The notes beneath the pieces were generated by a model. It saw nothing but the letters and a program-made list of their open reading frames with translations, searched no databases and was not told the origin of the DNA. A stretch of DNA of 64,000 bases. Source: Halopseudomonas oceani. GTDB taxonomy: Bacteria; Pseudomonadota; Gammaproteobacteria; Pseudomonadales; Pseudomonadaceae. Both the position numbers and the translations under genes were made by a program. Location: positions 186,001-250,000 of the forward strand of contig NZ_PPSK01000003.1 of NCBI RefSeq assembly GCF_002903165.1. The letters are read 5' to 3'. Below, one piece after another: positions 1 through 9,663 of the stretch. The first letter of the stretch is position 1. Each line of letters opens with the position of its first letter.

Positions 1-2
1 CC

Positions 3-464
3 CAGCTGGTGGACCTGGCCCTGTGGGTATCGAGTTTTATGACCGACTTCCGAGCATCCCACCCGGCCACCGATACCATCGACTGTGAAATCGAGAAAGA
101 GGGCATCCTGACCCGGATGGATCCGAACCAGATGACCCAGGTGCTCAACAACCTGTGCAATAACGCCCTGCGTTACAGCGGTGAAGCCGGCAGCCCACGC
201 ACCATCGAACTGAAGCTCTACGTCCGCGCAGACACCCAGTTGCCGGTACTTGAAGTGATCGATTACGGCCCGGGAGTGGCAGAAGAACACCTGGGTCACA
301 TTTTCGAACCCTTCTACACCACCGAAGCGACCGGCACCGGATTGGGCCTGTATATTTCCCGCGAACTCTGCGAGAGCAACCAGGCCAGACTGGAATGCGA
401 ACGCGTGCAGCCTCACGGCTGCTGCATGCGCATTACCTTTGCACACCCGAAACGACTGGTATGA
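3..464 (+). CDS. pilS: Sensor histidine kinase PilS, C-terminal part (5' end outside window)
   Basis: Only the catalytic ATP-binding part of a histidine kinase is present; the reading frame is open at the left edge, so the gene starts upstream. The N box (NNLCNNALRYS), G1 box (DYGPGV), F box (FEPFYTT) and G2 box (GTGLGL) are all visible. The next gene, 37 bases downstream on the same strand, is the NtrC-type regulator PilR, which identifies this kinase as PilS, the membrane sensor that controls type IV pilin transcription in pseudomonads. The membrane segments and phospho-accepting histidine cannot be seen here. The identity rests on motifs plus gene pairing. Confidence 0.9.
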   Translation, partial: QLVDLALWVSSFMTDFRASHPATDTIDCEIEKEGILTRMDPNQMTQVLNNLCNNALRYSGEAGSPRTIELKLYVRADTQLPVLEVIDYGPGVAEEHLGHIFEPFYTTEATGTGLGLYISRELCESNQARLECERVQPHGCCMRITFAHPKRLV

Positions 465-501
465 TGCCCGGAACTGAAGGACAGGAGTCAAGCAGCAAGC
501 C

Positions 502-1845
502 ATGACGCAACCCACCGTGCTGATCATCGACGACGAGCCGGATATTCTCGAACTGCTGGAGCTGACGCTTGGCCGCATGTCATTACAGACGCGCAGCGCC
601 AGCACGCTGCGCGAGGCCATGACACTGCTGCAGTCCCAGCACTTTGACTTGTGCCTGACGGACATGCGACTGCCAGACGGCGACGGCATGAGCATCGTGC
701 GCCATATTCAGCAGCACTTCACCAGCACGCCGGTGGCGATGATCACCGCCTATGGCAGCCTGGATACGGCAATCAACGCGCTCAAAGCTGGCGCGTTCGA
801 CTTTTTGACCAAGCCGGTGGACCTGACCCGCTTGCGAGAGCTGGTTTCAACCGCACTGCGCCTCAACACCGCGCAAGCTGACGCCGATCCACGGGACCGG
901 GACCCTATATTGGGGATATCGCCACCGATCGAGCGGCTGCGCAACCAGATCAGCAAACTCGCCCGCAGCCAGGCGCCTTTGTATATCAGCGGCGAATCCG
1001 GCAGCGGCAAGGAACTGGTCGCCCGTCGTATCCATGCACTCAGCCCACGCGCTGAACAGGCGTTTGTGCCGGTCAACTGTGGTGCCATTCCCTCCGAGCT
1101 AATGGAAAGTGAGTTCTTCGGTCACCGCAAGGGCAGCTTCTCTGGCGCAGTGGCAGACAAGCCCGGTCTGTTCCAGGCCGCGAACCACGGTACGCTGTTT
1201 CTTGACGAGGTAGCCGACCTGCCAATGGCCATGCAGGTCAAGTTGCTGCGTGCCATTCAGGAGAAAGCCATCCGCGCCGTCGGCAGCCAGCGCGAAGAAG
1301 CGGTCGACGTGCGCCTGCTGTGCGCCACCCACAAGGATCTCGCCAACGAAGTAGCTCAGGGCCGCTTCCGCCAGGATCTGTTCTACCGGATCAACGTCAT
1401 CGAACTGCAGGTACCGCCACTCAGGGCCCGTCGCGAGGACCTGCCGCTACTGGTCCAAAGCATCCTTGGCAGACTGGCCGAACGCGCCAACCAGCCCGTA
1501 CCAGAGGTCACCGAGGCCGGGATGGAGCGCTTGCTCAACTACCGTTTCCCAGGCAACGTGCGCGAACTGGAAAACGCACTTGAACGCGCCTTCACCCTTT
1601 GCGAAGGCCAGCAGATTGATGCTCACGACCTGTGGCTAAGCGCGTGCCCGAGTGCTTCCCAGGACGATGCGCCCGACTTTAGCCAGATCGACCATCTGGA
1701 GGACTACCTGGACAACATCGAACGCCAGGCGATTACCCAGGCACTGGAAGAAACCCGCTGGAACAAGACCGCAGCAGCCAAGCGCCTGGGCCTCACCTTC
1801 CGCTCACTGCGCTACCGCTTGAAAAAGCTCGGCCTCGACGACTGA
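502..1845 (+). CDS. pilR: Sigma-54 response regulator PilR
   Basis: This 447-residue NtrC-family activator has three parts. A receiver domain covers about residues 5-115, with acidic pair D10/D11 and phospho-acceptor D54 in LTDMRLPDGDG. An AAA+ domain follows at about 135-370, with Walker A GESGSGKE and a GSFSGA version of the sigma-54 contact loop. A Fis-type helix-turn-helix ends the protein (TAAAKRLGLTFRSLRYRLKK). In P. aeruginosa PilR activates pilA with RNA polymerase-sigma-54. A matching promoter and site array lie upstream of pilA at 50977-51081 in this window. It follows pilS with a 37-base gap, so the two are probably cotranscribed. Confidence 0.96.
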   Translation: MTQPTVLIIDDEPDILELLELTLGRMSLQTRSASTLREAMTLLQSQHFDLCLTDMRLPDGDGMSIVRHIQQHFTSTPVAMITAYGSLDTAINALKAGAFDFLTKPVDLTRLRELVSTALRLNTAQADADPRDRDPILGISPPIERLRNQISKLARSQAPLYISGESGSGKELVARRIHALSPRAEQAFVPVNCGAIPSELMESEFFGHRKGSFSGAVADKPGLFQAANHGTLFLDEVADLPMAMQVKLLRAIQEKAIRAVGSQREEAVDVRLLCATHKDLANEVAQGRFRQDLFYRINVIELQVPPLRARREDLPLLVQSILGRLAERANQPVPEVTEAGMERLLNYRFPGNVRELENALERAFTLCEGQQIDAHDLWLSACPSASQDDAPDFSQIDHLEDYLDNIERQAITQALEETRWNKTAAAKRLGLTFRSLRYRLKKLGLDD

Positions 1846-1860
1846 GCCCTGGAGCGCCTG

Positions 1861-2955
1861 CTAACGCAGGCGCGCGTCCGGCAGATAGGGCGCAGGGTCG
1901 ATCTCCGGCGTTCTGTCCAGCATCAGATCGACCAACAGCCGGCAGGACGCCGGCGCCAGCACAAGACCGTTGCGGAAATGCCCGGCGTTCAGCCACAAGC
2001 CTGGCAGAGAGGACACCGGGCCGATATAGGGCACACCGTCCGGCGACCCAGGGCGCAAACCTGCCCATTGAGCAACCGGTGACTGCCGCGCCAGGTCCGG
2101 CAGCAGAGCCTCTGCGCTTGCCTGCAGCGATGCCAGCGCCTGCTCAGTAGTGCGCTTGTCGTAGCCTTCGTACTCCAGCGTGCTACCGATCAGGATATGA
2201 CCATCACGTCGGGGAATGGCGTAACGCCCCTGCGCCATGACCATCGACGGCAGCCAGCCCGGCGCCATCTTGTACAGCAGCATCTGCCCCTTGACCGGCT
2301 CGACCGGCAGGGAGAGCCCAGCCTGCCCCAACCAGTCACCACTCCAGGCACCAGCACAAAGCACAACCGCATCAGCTTCGATGCGTCCGGCAGGACACTG
2401 CACACCAACCACCGCATCGCCCTCTTGCAACAGCGAGTCGACCGCACAGTGCTCATGCAGTACAAAGTGTTCAAACTGGCTCAAACGCGCACGCAAGGAC
2501 TGCATCAGTCGCGGGTTACGAACATTGGCAAGACCGGCTTGCCAAAGCGCACCGCTGTAACCGCTGGCCAACTGCGGCACCTGCCGGTAGATAAAATCGG
2601 TATCAACCCGCTGCAGCGGCTTGTCATGGGCTGCAGCCCACCCCAGTGCCTGGTCCTGCTCGTCGTGATCCAGCCACAGCAGTCCGCAGTCATGTACCTC
2701 CGGATCCAGTCCGGTCTGCGCCAGCAAGGTGTCAGCCAAGGGTGGGTAATAACCCTGAGACCAGTCAGCAAGCGCGCTGACCGCTTCGCAATAGCGCCAG
2801 GGATAGAGAGGAGAAACAATACCGCCGCCAGCCCAGGATGCCTCGCGCCCCAGCTCGCCACGCTCCAGCAGCGTTACCCGGCAGCCCGCATGCAGCAGCT
2901 CAAGCGCACTCAGACACCCCATTACCCCGCCCCCAACCAGCACTACATCATGCAT
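1861..2955 (-). CDS. thiO: FAD-dependent glycine/D-amino-acid oxidase ThiO
   Basis: This 364-residue flavoprotein begins with a dinucleotide-binding motif (VVLVGGGVMGC) and ends with the DAO-family pattern around GLRPGSPDGVPYIGP and NAGHFRNGLVLAP. ThiO oxidises glycine to iminoglycine for the thiazole half of thiamine. The ATG at 2955 is preferred over an in-frame start 20 codons upstream because GAGGGG precedes it and the Rossmann strand begins right after it. It is convergent with pilR, with stops 15 bases apart, as in P. aeruginosa. An 18-bp perfect palindrome lies just upstream of the start. No other thiamine gene is adjacent. Confidence 0.9.
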   Translation of the reverse strand: MHDVVLVGGGVMGCLSALELLHAGCRVTLLERGELGREASWAGGGIVSPLYPWRYCEAVSALADWSQGYYPPLADTLLAQTGLDPEVHDCGLLWLDHDEQDQALGWAAAHDKPLQRVDTDFIYRQVPQLASGYSGALWQAGLANVRNPRLMQSLRARLSQFEHFVLHEHCAVDSLLQEGDAVVGVQCPAGRIEADAVVLCAGAWSGDWLGQAGLSLPVEPVKGQMLLYKMAPGWLPSMVMAQGRYAIPRRDGHILIGSTLEYEGYDKRTTEQALASLQASAEALLPDLARQSPVAQWAGLRPGSPDGVPYIGPVSSLPGLWLNAGHFRNGLVLAPASCRLLVDLMLDRTPEIDPAPYLPDARLR

Positions 2956-2971
2956 CCACTCGTCCCCTCGC

Positions 2972-2989
2972 CGACCTGATATCAGGTCG
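2972..2989. promoter_or_regulatory. 18-bp perfect palindrome upstream of thiO
   Basis: CGACCTGATATCAGGTCG reads identically on both strands. Its near edge lies 16 bases from the thiO start codon, overlapping the expected 5' leader. A dyad at this place could be a repressor operator. No T-run follows it on the thiO side, so a terminator is unlikely. The binding protein is unknown. Confidence 0.45.
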
Positions 2990-3112
2990 TTTCTGATTAA
3001 AACGGCATACAGCAACCGCCGTCGTCACGGCGCGCAAAAGACTACCGCACAATTGGCCTGATTTAGACCAAAGTCGGCCAAAAAAGCCGCTACAAAGGCA
3101 GCATAAGCCGAA

Positions 3113-3364
3113 TTATGCTTCTGTCCCCGCCCTGCAGAAACCGGTATGATACCCCCTCTCTGAACTACTCCAATGGCCGATCACCGTCAGACCATTGAGC
3201 CCCGGCAGGCAATTCCACACGAAGCGCCGCCGCTTTTCATCAGCCAACCACTGATACCCACGTACCGGGGCGTTCGGAGCAGACAGCACACACTGCTTGC
3301 CGCGCTCTCGACACAGCCAAAAGCGACCGTCGGGATCAAGCCCGTTTGCTAGCCGCCCCGACAT
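3113..3364 (-). CDS. Doubtful small hypothetical protein
   Basis: This 83-codon frame is rich in tryptophan, cysteine and arginine (for example GYQWLADEKRRRFVWNC). Its composition is more protein-like than most shadow frames. There is no clear Shine-Dalgarno sequence before the ATG, the third-position GC is only moderate, and I recognise no family. It could be a remnant of a lost gene or a chance frame. An overlapping plus-strand frame of about 59 codons is an equally weak alternative. Confidence 0.2.
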   Translation of the reverse strand: MSGRLANGLDPDGRFWLCRERGKQCVLSAPNAPVRGYQWLADEKRRRFVWNCLPGLNGLTVIGHWSSSERGYHTGFCRAGTEA

Positions 3365-3415
3365 TGGCCAGTATGATCACTGGAGAGCTCAAGAGGCTCC
3401 TTGATTTTTACCAAA

Positions 3416-3432
3416 GAGGCGACATGTAAATG
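3416..3432 (+). promoter_or_regulatory. mqo ribosome-binding site with a minimal ATG-TAA frame before the start
   Basis: GAGG at 3416-3419 is followed by ATG TAA ATG. The first ATG (3424) is stopped at once by TAA, and the second ATG (3430) opens mqo. The GAGG is 4 bases from the first ATG and 10 from the second, so ribosomes could engage either. Such a start-stop unit can lower or tune initiation at the next codon; here that is inference. Confidence 0.5.
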
Positions 3433-4911
3433 ACAGCAACGAACGTAGATGTATTGCTGGTCGGTGGTGGTGTCATGAGCGCTACGCTGGGAATGTTGCT
3501 CAAACAGTTGGATCCCGCCATGACCATTACCCTGGTCGAGCGTCTGGACCACGTGGCTCACGAAAGCACCGACGGCTGGAATAACGCTGGTACCGGACAC
3601 GCCGGCTACTGTGAGCTGAACTACACTCCCGAAGACCAGAATGGCAATGTCGCGATCGAACGCGCCCTGGCCATCAATGCATCTTTCGAAGTAACCCTGC
3701 AGTTCTGGAGCTACCTGGTAGAACAGGGCATCATCCAGAACCCCTCTGACTTCATCAACGCCACCCCCCACCAGAGCTTTGTCTGGGGAGAGAAAGACGT
3801 TGCGTTCCTGCGCAAGCGGCATGAACTGCTGAGCCAGCACCACCTGTTCGCCGAGATGCAGTACAGCGAGTCGCCGGATCAGCTACGCGAATGGATGCCG
3901 CTAATCATGTCCAGTCGCGACACCAGTCAGCCGATTGCCGCCACCCGCATTGATCACGGTTCGGACGTGGACTTTGGCTCACTCACCCGTCGCATGATTG
4001 CTCATCTGGAACAGCAGGATGGGTTTGATCTGCGCCTGAGTCACTCGGTCAAAAGCCTGCGCAAGAGCAAACGAGGCCACTGGCGTGTCATAGTGGAAGA
4101 TGAGAAAACTGGCAAGGAGGCAGAACTCTGCGCCAAGTTTGTTTTCCTCGGCGCCGGTGGTGGTTCGTTGCCGCTACTGCAGAAATCAAACATCGACGAA
4201 AGCCAAGGCTACGGCGGCTTCCCGGTCAGCGGCCAATGGCTGGTCTGCCAGGATCAGGAGGTGGTCAAGCGCCACGGCTCTAAGGTCTACGGCAAGGCTC
4301 CGGTCGGCGCCCCACCCATGTCGGTTCCTCATCTGGATACCCGCATCATCAATGGCCAACCTGCACTGCTGTTTGGCCCGTTCGCCGGCTTCACCACCAA
4401 GTTCCTGAAAAAAGGCTCGATATTTGACCTGTTCTCCTCGGTCAAACCGTACAACGTCGCACCGATGATGGCGGTCGGCCGGGACAACATGGACCTGACC
4501 AAGTACCTGATCGCGGAGTCGTTCCAGTCCCACAAGGATCGCGTTGCGTCATTGCGCAACTTCTTCCCGGATGCCCAGGAGAAGAACTGGAAACTGCAGA
4601 ATGCAGGCATGCGCGTACAGATCATCAAGAAGGACGCCAAGGGTCACGGCAAGCTGGAGTTCGGTACCGAGATCGTCGCCGCCAAAGACGGCACACTGGC
4701 AGCACTGCTCGGCGCCTCGCCAGGCGCCTCAACGGCGGTACAGGCCATGATCGACGTGCTTGAGCGCTGCTTTAAAGACCGCATCGCCAGCCCCGAGTGG
4801 CAAGCACGCATGAAGACCCTGGTTCCATCCTATGGACAGTCTCTGGTCAAGGATGCCGAACTGCTCAAGCAGGTACGTCAGCGCACACTGAGCACCCTCA
4901 AACTGGTCTAG
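3430..4911 (+). CDS. mqo: Malate:quinone oxidoreductase
   Basis: This 493-residue FAD enzyme oxidises malate to oxaloacetate and passes electrons to the membrane quinone pool, replacing or supplementing NAD-malate dehydrogenase in the citric acid cycle. The FAD-binding motif VLLVGGGVMSATLG lies at residues 8-21, followed by the Mqo-typical STDGWNNAGTGHAGYCELNY and, near the C-terminus, LLGASPGASTAV. The length matches the family. The first ATG of the frame is used; it directly follows an ATG-TAA pair. The stop overlaps the end of the convergent M48 protease gene by four bases. Confidence 0.96.
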   Translation: MTATNVDVLLVGGGVMSATLGMLLKQLDPAMTITLVERLDHVAHESTDGWNNAGTGHAGYCELNYTPEDQNGNVAIERALAINASFEVTLQFWSYLVEQGIIQNPSDFINATPHQSFVWGEKDVAFLRKRHELLSQHHLFAEMQYSESPDQLREWMPLIMSSRDTSQPIAATRIDHGSDVDFGSLTRRMIAHLEQQDGFDLRLSHSVKSLRKSKRGHWRVIVEDEKTGKEAELCAKFVFLGAGGGSLPLLQKSNIDESQGYGGFPVSGQWLVCQDQEVVKRHGSKVYGKAPVGAPPMSVPHLDTRIINGQPALLFGPFAGFTTKFLKKGSIFDLFSSVKPYNVAPMMAVGRDNMDLTKYLIAESFQSHKDRVASLRNFFPDAQEKNWKLQNAGMRVQIIKKDAKGHGKLEFGTEIVAAKDGTLAALLGASPGASTAVQAMIDVLERCFKDRIASPEWQARMKTLVPSYGQSLVKDAELLKQVRQRTLSTLKLV

Positions 4912-5969
4912 TAACCGGTTTGAAAGCGCTCGATTCGCTCTGGTGTGGGTGGATGAGTTGAGAGAAAACCACTCAGCTCATCCAGCTCGTCCTCTTCCTC
5001 GGAGGGCGGGTCCAGCCTGAGCATGATATCGGCAAAGCGTTGCGGTGAAATTTTCTGCTCCTGCATAAATGCCAGCGCAAAGTCGTCCGCTTCCTGCTCC
5101 ATCCCCCGCTGATAACTCAAGGTCGCCAGCAAAGCCGGTACGCCTGTGACCAGGTCCGACGCCGCCGACACATCCCCCGTCAACGACACCATAACGAACA
5201 CCAGCAACGACCCCTGCACAAGGTTACGCATACTGTGGCGATGCACCGCGTGCCCCACTTCATGGGCCAGCACGGCGATCAGCTCCTCGTCATGTTGAGC
5301 CAACGCAATCATCTTGTCGGTAAACACCAGATTGCCGCCGGGCAGCGCAAAGGCGTTGGCGCCCAGCGACTCGCTGGCACGAAAGTGCACTTTCAAGCGG
5401 TGCTCCGGATAACGCTCCTCCAGCGCTACTAAATAGGGCTGCATCATCCCCAGCAACGCCTGCTGACGCTCTTCGCTGAGGGCACTGGGCGCAGTCCAGA
5501 ACTGATCCAGGGTACTCATGCCCTCATCGCCAGCACGCTCCTCCAGCGTCACCGGGACCAGGTACGCCACCCGCTCTGACAGCCACGGCACACCCCAGAC
5601 CACACCGCCCAGCAGCATTGCCAGGACGACGACCAGCGATACCAGCACCAGCGGAATATTCAGCTCCAGCCGACGCAACCAGACCGTGCCGCCGTCGGCT
5701 GCCTTGAGGCTGGCGGCAATGGCCTGCAGCCCGGCTACGTCGGCCGATTCCAGCGCAGCCCGTTCGCCCAGATGCAGGTAGCTGTGGGCACTCCCCACCT
5801 GCAGCCCCAGACGCACGTCCTTGCCGGCAAAGCACTCGACACGACCGTCAGCAAGCTCAAGCCTCAGCTCACCCTCCTGCACGCGGGCAGAAGCAGCCAG
5901 GGCGCCACTCGACTCACCGTCGAAGAAACGCCCGCACACCACAGGGTCAGCCGAAGGAGAAACCGACAT
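4908..5969 (-). CDS. M48-family membrane-associated metalloprotease
   Basis: The zinc-binding HEVGHAVHRHS motif and a downstream EQEADDFA glutamate motif identify an M48 peptidase. Residues 1-110 form a soluble region, followed by one strong membrane segment at about 115-135 (VLVSLVVVLAMLLGGVVWGV) and then the catalytic domain, probably outside the cytoplasm. I chose the ATG at 5969, after GGGGGA; the frame stays open upstream inside the neighbouring gene. It overlaps the end of the DUF898 gene by 23 bases, so the two are likely translated together. M48 enzymes of this type commonly act in envelope protein quality control; the substrate is unknown. Confidence 0.85.
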   Translation of the reverse strand: MSVSPSADPVVCGRFFDGESSGALAASARVQEGELRLELADGRVECFAGKDVRLGLQVGSAHSYLHLGERAALESADVAGLQAIAASLKAADGGTVWLRRLELNIPLVLVSLVVVLAMLLGGVVWGVPWLSERVAYLVPVTLEERAGDEGMSTLDQFWTAPSALSEERQQALLGMMQPYLVALEERYPEHRLKVHFRASESLGANAFALPGGNLVFTDKMIALAQHDEELIAVLAHEVGHAVHRHSMRNLVQGSLLVFVMVSLTGDVSAASDLVTGVPALLATLSYQRGMEQEADDFALAFMQEQKISPQRFADIMLRLDPPSEEEDELDELSGFLSTHPPTPERIERFQTGY

Positions 5970-7284
5970 CAAAGGCATCCCCCAACTCCATGCCGACAGC
6001 ACCGGCGCGTTGGGCGTCACCTGCAACAAAACCGTCCAGGTCGCCAGCGATCTCCATCTGCGTACAGCTGGCTCGATAACGTGCCATGCGCACCTTGGCC
6101 CAGGCCGTATAGAAGCCCATGGTCAGGGCAATCAGTATGGAGTTGGTCACAAAGATCCAGACCATGCGGCGCTTGCCCAGGGTAGAGACAAACCCATGTT
6201 GATCGAGCCGAGTCGCATTGGTCACCAGGTTGGTAACGCCAGCCATCATGTAACCAAACAGGGCCAGATACGCTAGGACCACCCCAATCATGCCGAGCGC
6301 CGAGTGGAGCATCGAGGCCAGACCGCCGAGCAAGGCAAAGCCGACAAACACCAGGATCATGCGCAGGAAGAACAGGTAGACCTGTCCCACCGTCAACGAC
6401 AGCTGGAACGCACTGGTGCCGAAGCGGGTATTGTTGACCAGAAAGCTATACCAGCGCTGGGCGGCAAGCGGCAGCAACAGACCGAGACTCAGAATCCCCA
6501 CCAGCGGCCACAGATAGACCACCTGAAAGGCCTGCCAGTATGAGCCCGCAAAGTCAAAACGGATATTGCGATAGGCGCTGTTAATCGCGTGAAACTTCAG
6601 CGAACGCGTGATGATCCAGGGTATCAGCGGCAGGAAGAGCAGCACCAACACGCTGGCGACCAGCGGAAAGAAACTGGACGCCACCGACCAGATGATCACC
6701 GCCACCAGCGCCACCAAGCGACCACGAAATATCACCCAGGGATCGGCAAGGTACTGAAAGCTGCCTGCTTCGAGCACGGTGTGCCCATAAAAATACTGCA
6801 GATTGCGTACCTTGGCCCAAGGCGCATAGAAACCAAAGGTTACCACCAACAGCAGGATGTTGACGATCCAGATGCCAAAGTACTCGCTACCGGTACCGGT
6901 AAACTGCAACTGCGACAGGCGACGCTCGGGAGCCGGAGACGGAGGTGCGGGATGGGTTGTGTCGATGCCGCCGATTGCCGGCTCGCCTCCGTTGTCCTCC
7001 GCCTGCTGACCCGGCGATGCAGGCGAAGGTTGTGGCGTGGTCGCTTTAACTGCGGAGCCATCCGGGAGGACTTCCGTCACCAGGCCAGCATCATGCAAAC
7101 GCTGGCGGTACCGCTCGGCCAGCGCTGCGGTCAATCCTGACTTGATGGTTACCGACCGCCCCGCCAGCAGCGTCTCCACCTGTTTGGTACCAAAGCCCAG
7201 CTGCAACAGGTTCTGCTTGAGCTGCGCCCCCTCAAACTCGCCGGTCTGCTGCCCCCTGAAAACTACCTTGAACAACTCACGCAT
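5947..7284 (-). CDS. DUF898 (YjgN-like) multi-spanning membrane protein
   Basis: This 445-residue protein has a soluble N-terminal region of about 120 residues, including a charged segment that begins MRELFKVVFRGQ and a Pro/Ala-rich linker. Repeated membrane modules follow. The phrase FGFYAPWAKVRNLQYFYGHT recurs near the C-terminus as MGFYTAWAKVRMARYRA, the repeat signature of DUF898/YjgN. Start ATG 7284 follows AGGGA; an upstream in-frame extension lacks such a site. Its 3' end overlaps the M48 protease gene, and pairing of the two families suggests a shared envelope role. The biochemical function is not known. Confidence 0.82.
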   Translation of the reverse strand: MRELFKVVFRGQQTGEFEGAQLKQNLLQLGFGTKQVETLLAGRSVTIKSGLTAALAERYRQRLHDAGLVTEVLPDGSAVKATTPQPSPASPGQQAEDNGGEPAIGGIDTTHPAPPSPAPERRLSQLQFTGTGSEYFGIWIVNILLLVVTFGFYAPWAKVRNLQYFYGHTVLEAGSFQYLADPWVIFRGRLVALVAVIIWSVASSFFPLVASVLVLLFLPLIPWIITRSLKFHAINSAYRNIRFDFAGSYWQAFQVVYLWPLVGILSLGLLLPLAAQRWYSFLVNNTRFGTSAFQLSLTVGQVYLFFLRMILVFVGFALLGGLASMLHSALGMIGVVLAYLALFGYMMAGVTNLVTNATRLDQHGFVSTLGKRRMVWIFVTNSILIALTMGFYTAWAKVRMARYRASCTQMEIAGDLDGFVAGDAQRAGAVGMELGDAFDVGFSFG

Positions 7285-7411
7285 ATCACTGCCGTCCCTG
7301 TCTACATGATTCCCTGGCGGCTTGCCCAGACTCAGCTTCAGCCACCAAGTGTCGGCGCTATTCAAGCAACTGCCAGCAGCCAGCGCAAGTGCTCGCTTTC
7401 CGCCCTGCGAC

Positions 7412-8173
7412 CTACTGCCGCGAGATAGTCATGTTGACCCCTTCAGCAACCAGCGAGTCGAAAGCGCCGTCGAGCCTATTGATAAGCACCGCCGCATCCG
7501 GCCTGCTGCGTGACGCAAACAAGCGCATCGGCGGATCATCAACGACGATGTAAGGCAGTTGATCCAGGTTCAGCTCAGCCATGGCCGATGCCGTCTGCCC
7601 CCGATAGTCGAGCAGATAGTCCCCGCGGTTGCGCATCAACATCCGTATTGCGCCAACGTGAGAACTGCTCGAACGCAGTTCAATGGCCAGCCGCGGGTCC
7701 TGCAGCACACGCGACACCGGCAAGCTGTAGTTGTAGTTGGTAATCAGGATCAACGCCTTGCCCTGAAGACTGTCAGGCCAGGTAGGCGCGGGTTCGCCAG
7801 GACGGTAATAAAGGTGAATGGGCACAGATCCGAAGCTGGAAAGACTCTGAATGGCGTATGCCTCCAGCCCGACCTGGTTATTGAGCCCAAGCCAGAGGTC
7901 GACGTCCCCCGAGACCAGTCCACGCCGGACACGGGCAATAGGTAACAGCTCAATCTCATAATCCAACTCGGCGCGCTCGAACAGCCGATCCAGCAGATCC
8001 ACCGTCCGACCAACAACCTGTCCCTGGGCGTCGTACTCCGCGTAACCCGGGTAAGCAAGCAGCACGACTTTCAGCGGTGGCAGCTGCTGCGCACTGATGT
8101 GGGATGACGCCAGCAGCACCAGCAGCCACAGCGATCGCAGAAACACTCTGGTCGTTATTCTTATTCTATGCAC
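7412..8173 (-). CDS. Periplasmic solute-binding-like protein (SBP_bac_3 type)
   Basis: From a GTG at 8173, preceded by GAGGG, the protein is about 253 residues. It opens with a textbook signal peptide (HRIRITTRVFLRSLWLLVLLASSHISA). The mature part resembles amino-acid-type periplasmic binding proteins: LKVVLLAYPGYAEYD, then VVGRTVDLLDRLFERAELDYEIELLPIARV. No permease or ATPase gene is adjacent, so it is an orphan binding protein. Such proteins may serve distant transporters or signalling partners. The start is uncertain: an ATG at 8200 and a TTG at 8212 are also in frame. The ligand cannot be predicted. Confidence 0.72.
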   Translation of the reverse strand: MHRIRITTRVFLRSLWLLVLLASSHISAQQLPPLKVVLLAYPGYAEYDAQGQVVGRTVDLLDRLFERAELDYEIELLPIARVRRGLVSGDVDLWLGLNNQVGLEAYAIQSLSSFGSVPIHLYYRPGEPAPTWPDSLQGKALILITNYNYSLPVSRVLQDPRLAIELRSSSSHVGAIRMLMRNRGDYLLDYRGQTASAMAELNLDQLPYIVVDDPPMRLFASRSRPDAAVLINRLDGAFDSLVAEGVNMTISRQ

Positions 8174-8253
8174 ATCACCCTCTGCTGCCCGCGCAGCCAT
8201 GCCGGACACCAACTGCGGCTACTCTTGTTACCAGAATGCCACGTACTACGGGC

Positions 8254-8290
8254 AAAAAAAAACCCACGACAGCAGTCGTGGGCTTTTTTT
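8254..8290 (-). terminator. Rho-independent terminator of glyA (bidirectional form)
   Basis: A perfect 8-bp stem, CCCACGAC / GTCGTGGG, with a four-base loop is flanked by nine A on one side and seven T on the other, so it can terminate from either direction. It lies 15 bases past the glyA stop and 80 bases upstream of the binding-protein gene on the same strand, separating the two transcription units. Confidence 0.93.
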
Positions 8291-8304
8291 AGTACTTACT
8301 GCTA

Positions 8305-9558
<1,254 letters not shown>

Positions 9559-9663
9559 GTAACGGCCCCCTGCTAGGTCGTTCTGATGAAAAAAGAGGAC
9601 GCATTTTAACGCAAGCGTCACAGACTGGCACTTGAAAAGCGTTCAGGAAGCGACAAAAAGCAT

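Larger units (their letters stand above)
2956..3429. other. Intergenic region thiO-mqo
   Basis: About 470 bases separate the divergent genes thiO and mqo. The region holds the palindrome at 2972-2989, a TATGAT hexamer near 3144 that could be a -10 element for mqo, and the mqo leader. Two short open frames overlap in its middle: 83 codons on the minus strand (3113-3364) and about 59 codons on the plus strand starting at an ATG near 3173. Neither has a convincing ribosome-binding site, and I recognise no homolog of either. Confidence 0.5.

Noticed and set aside
2197..2979. A 260-codon plus-strand open frame
   Set aside because: It is antisense to thiO, with no family and no start signal.
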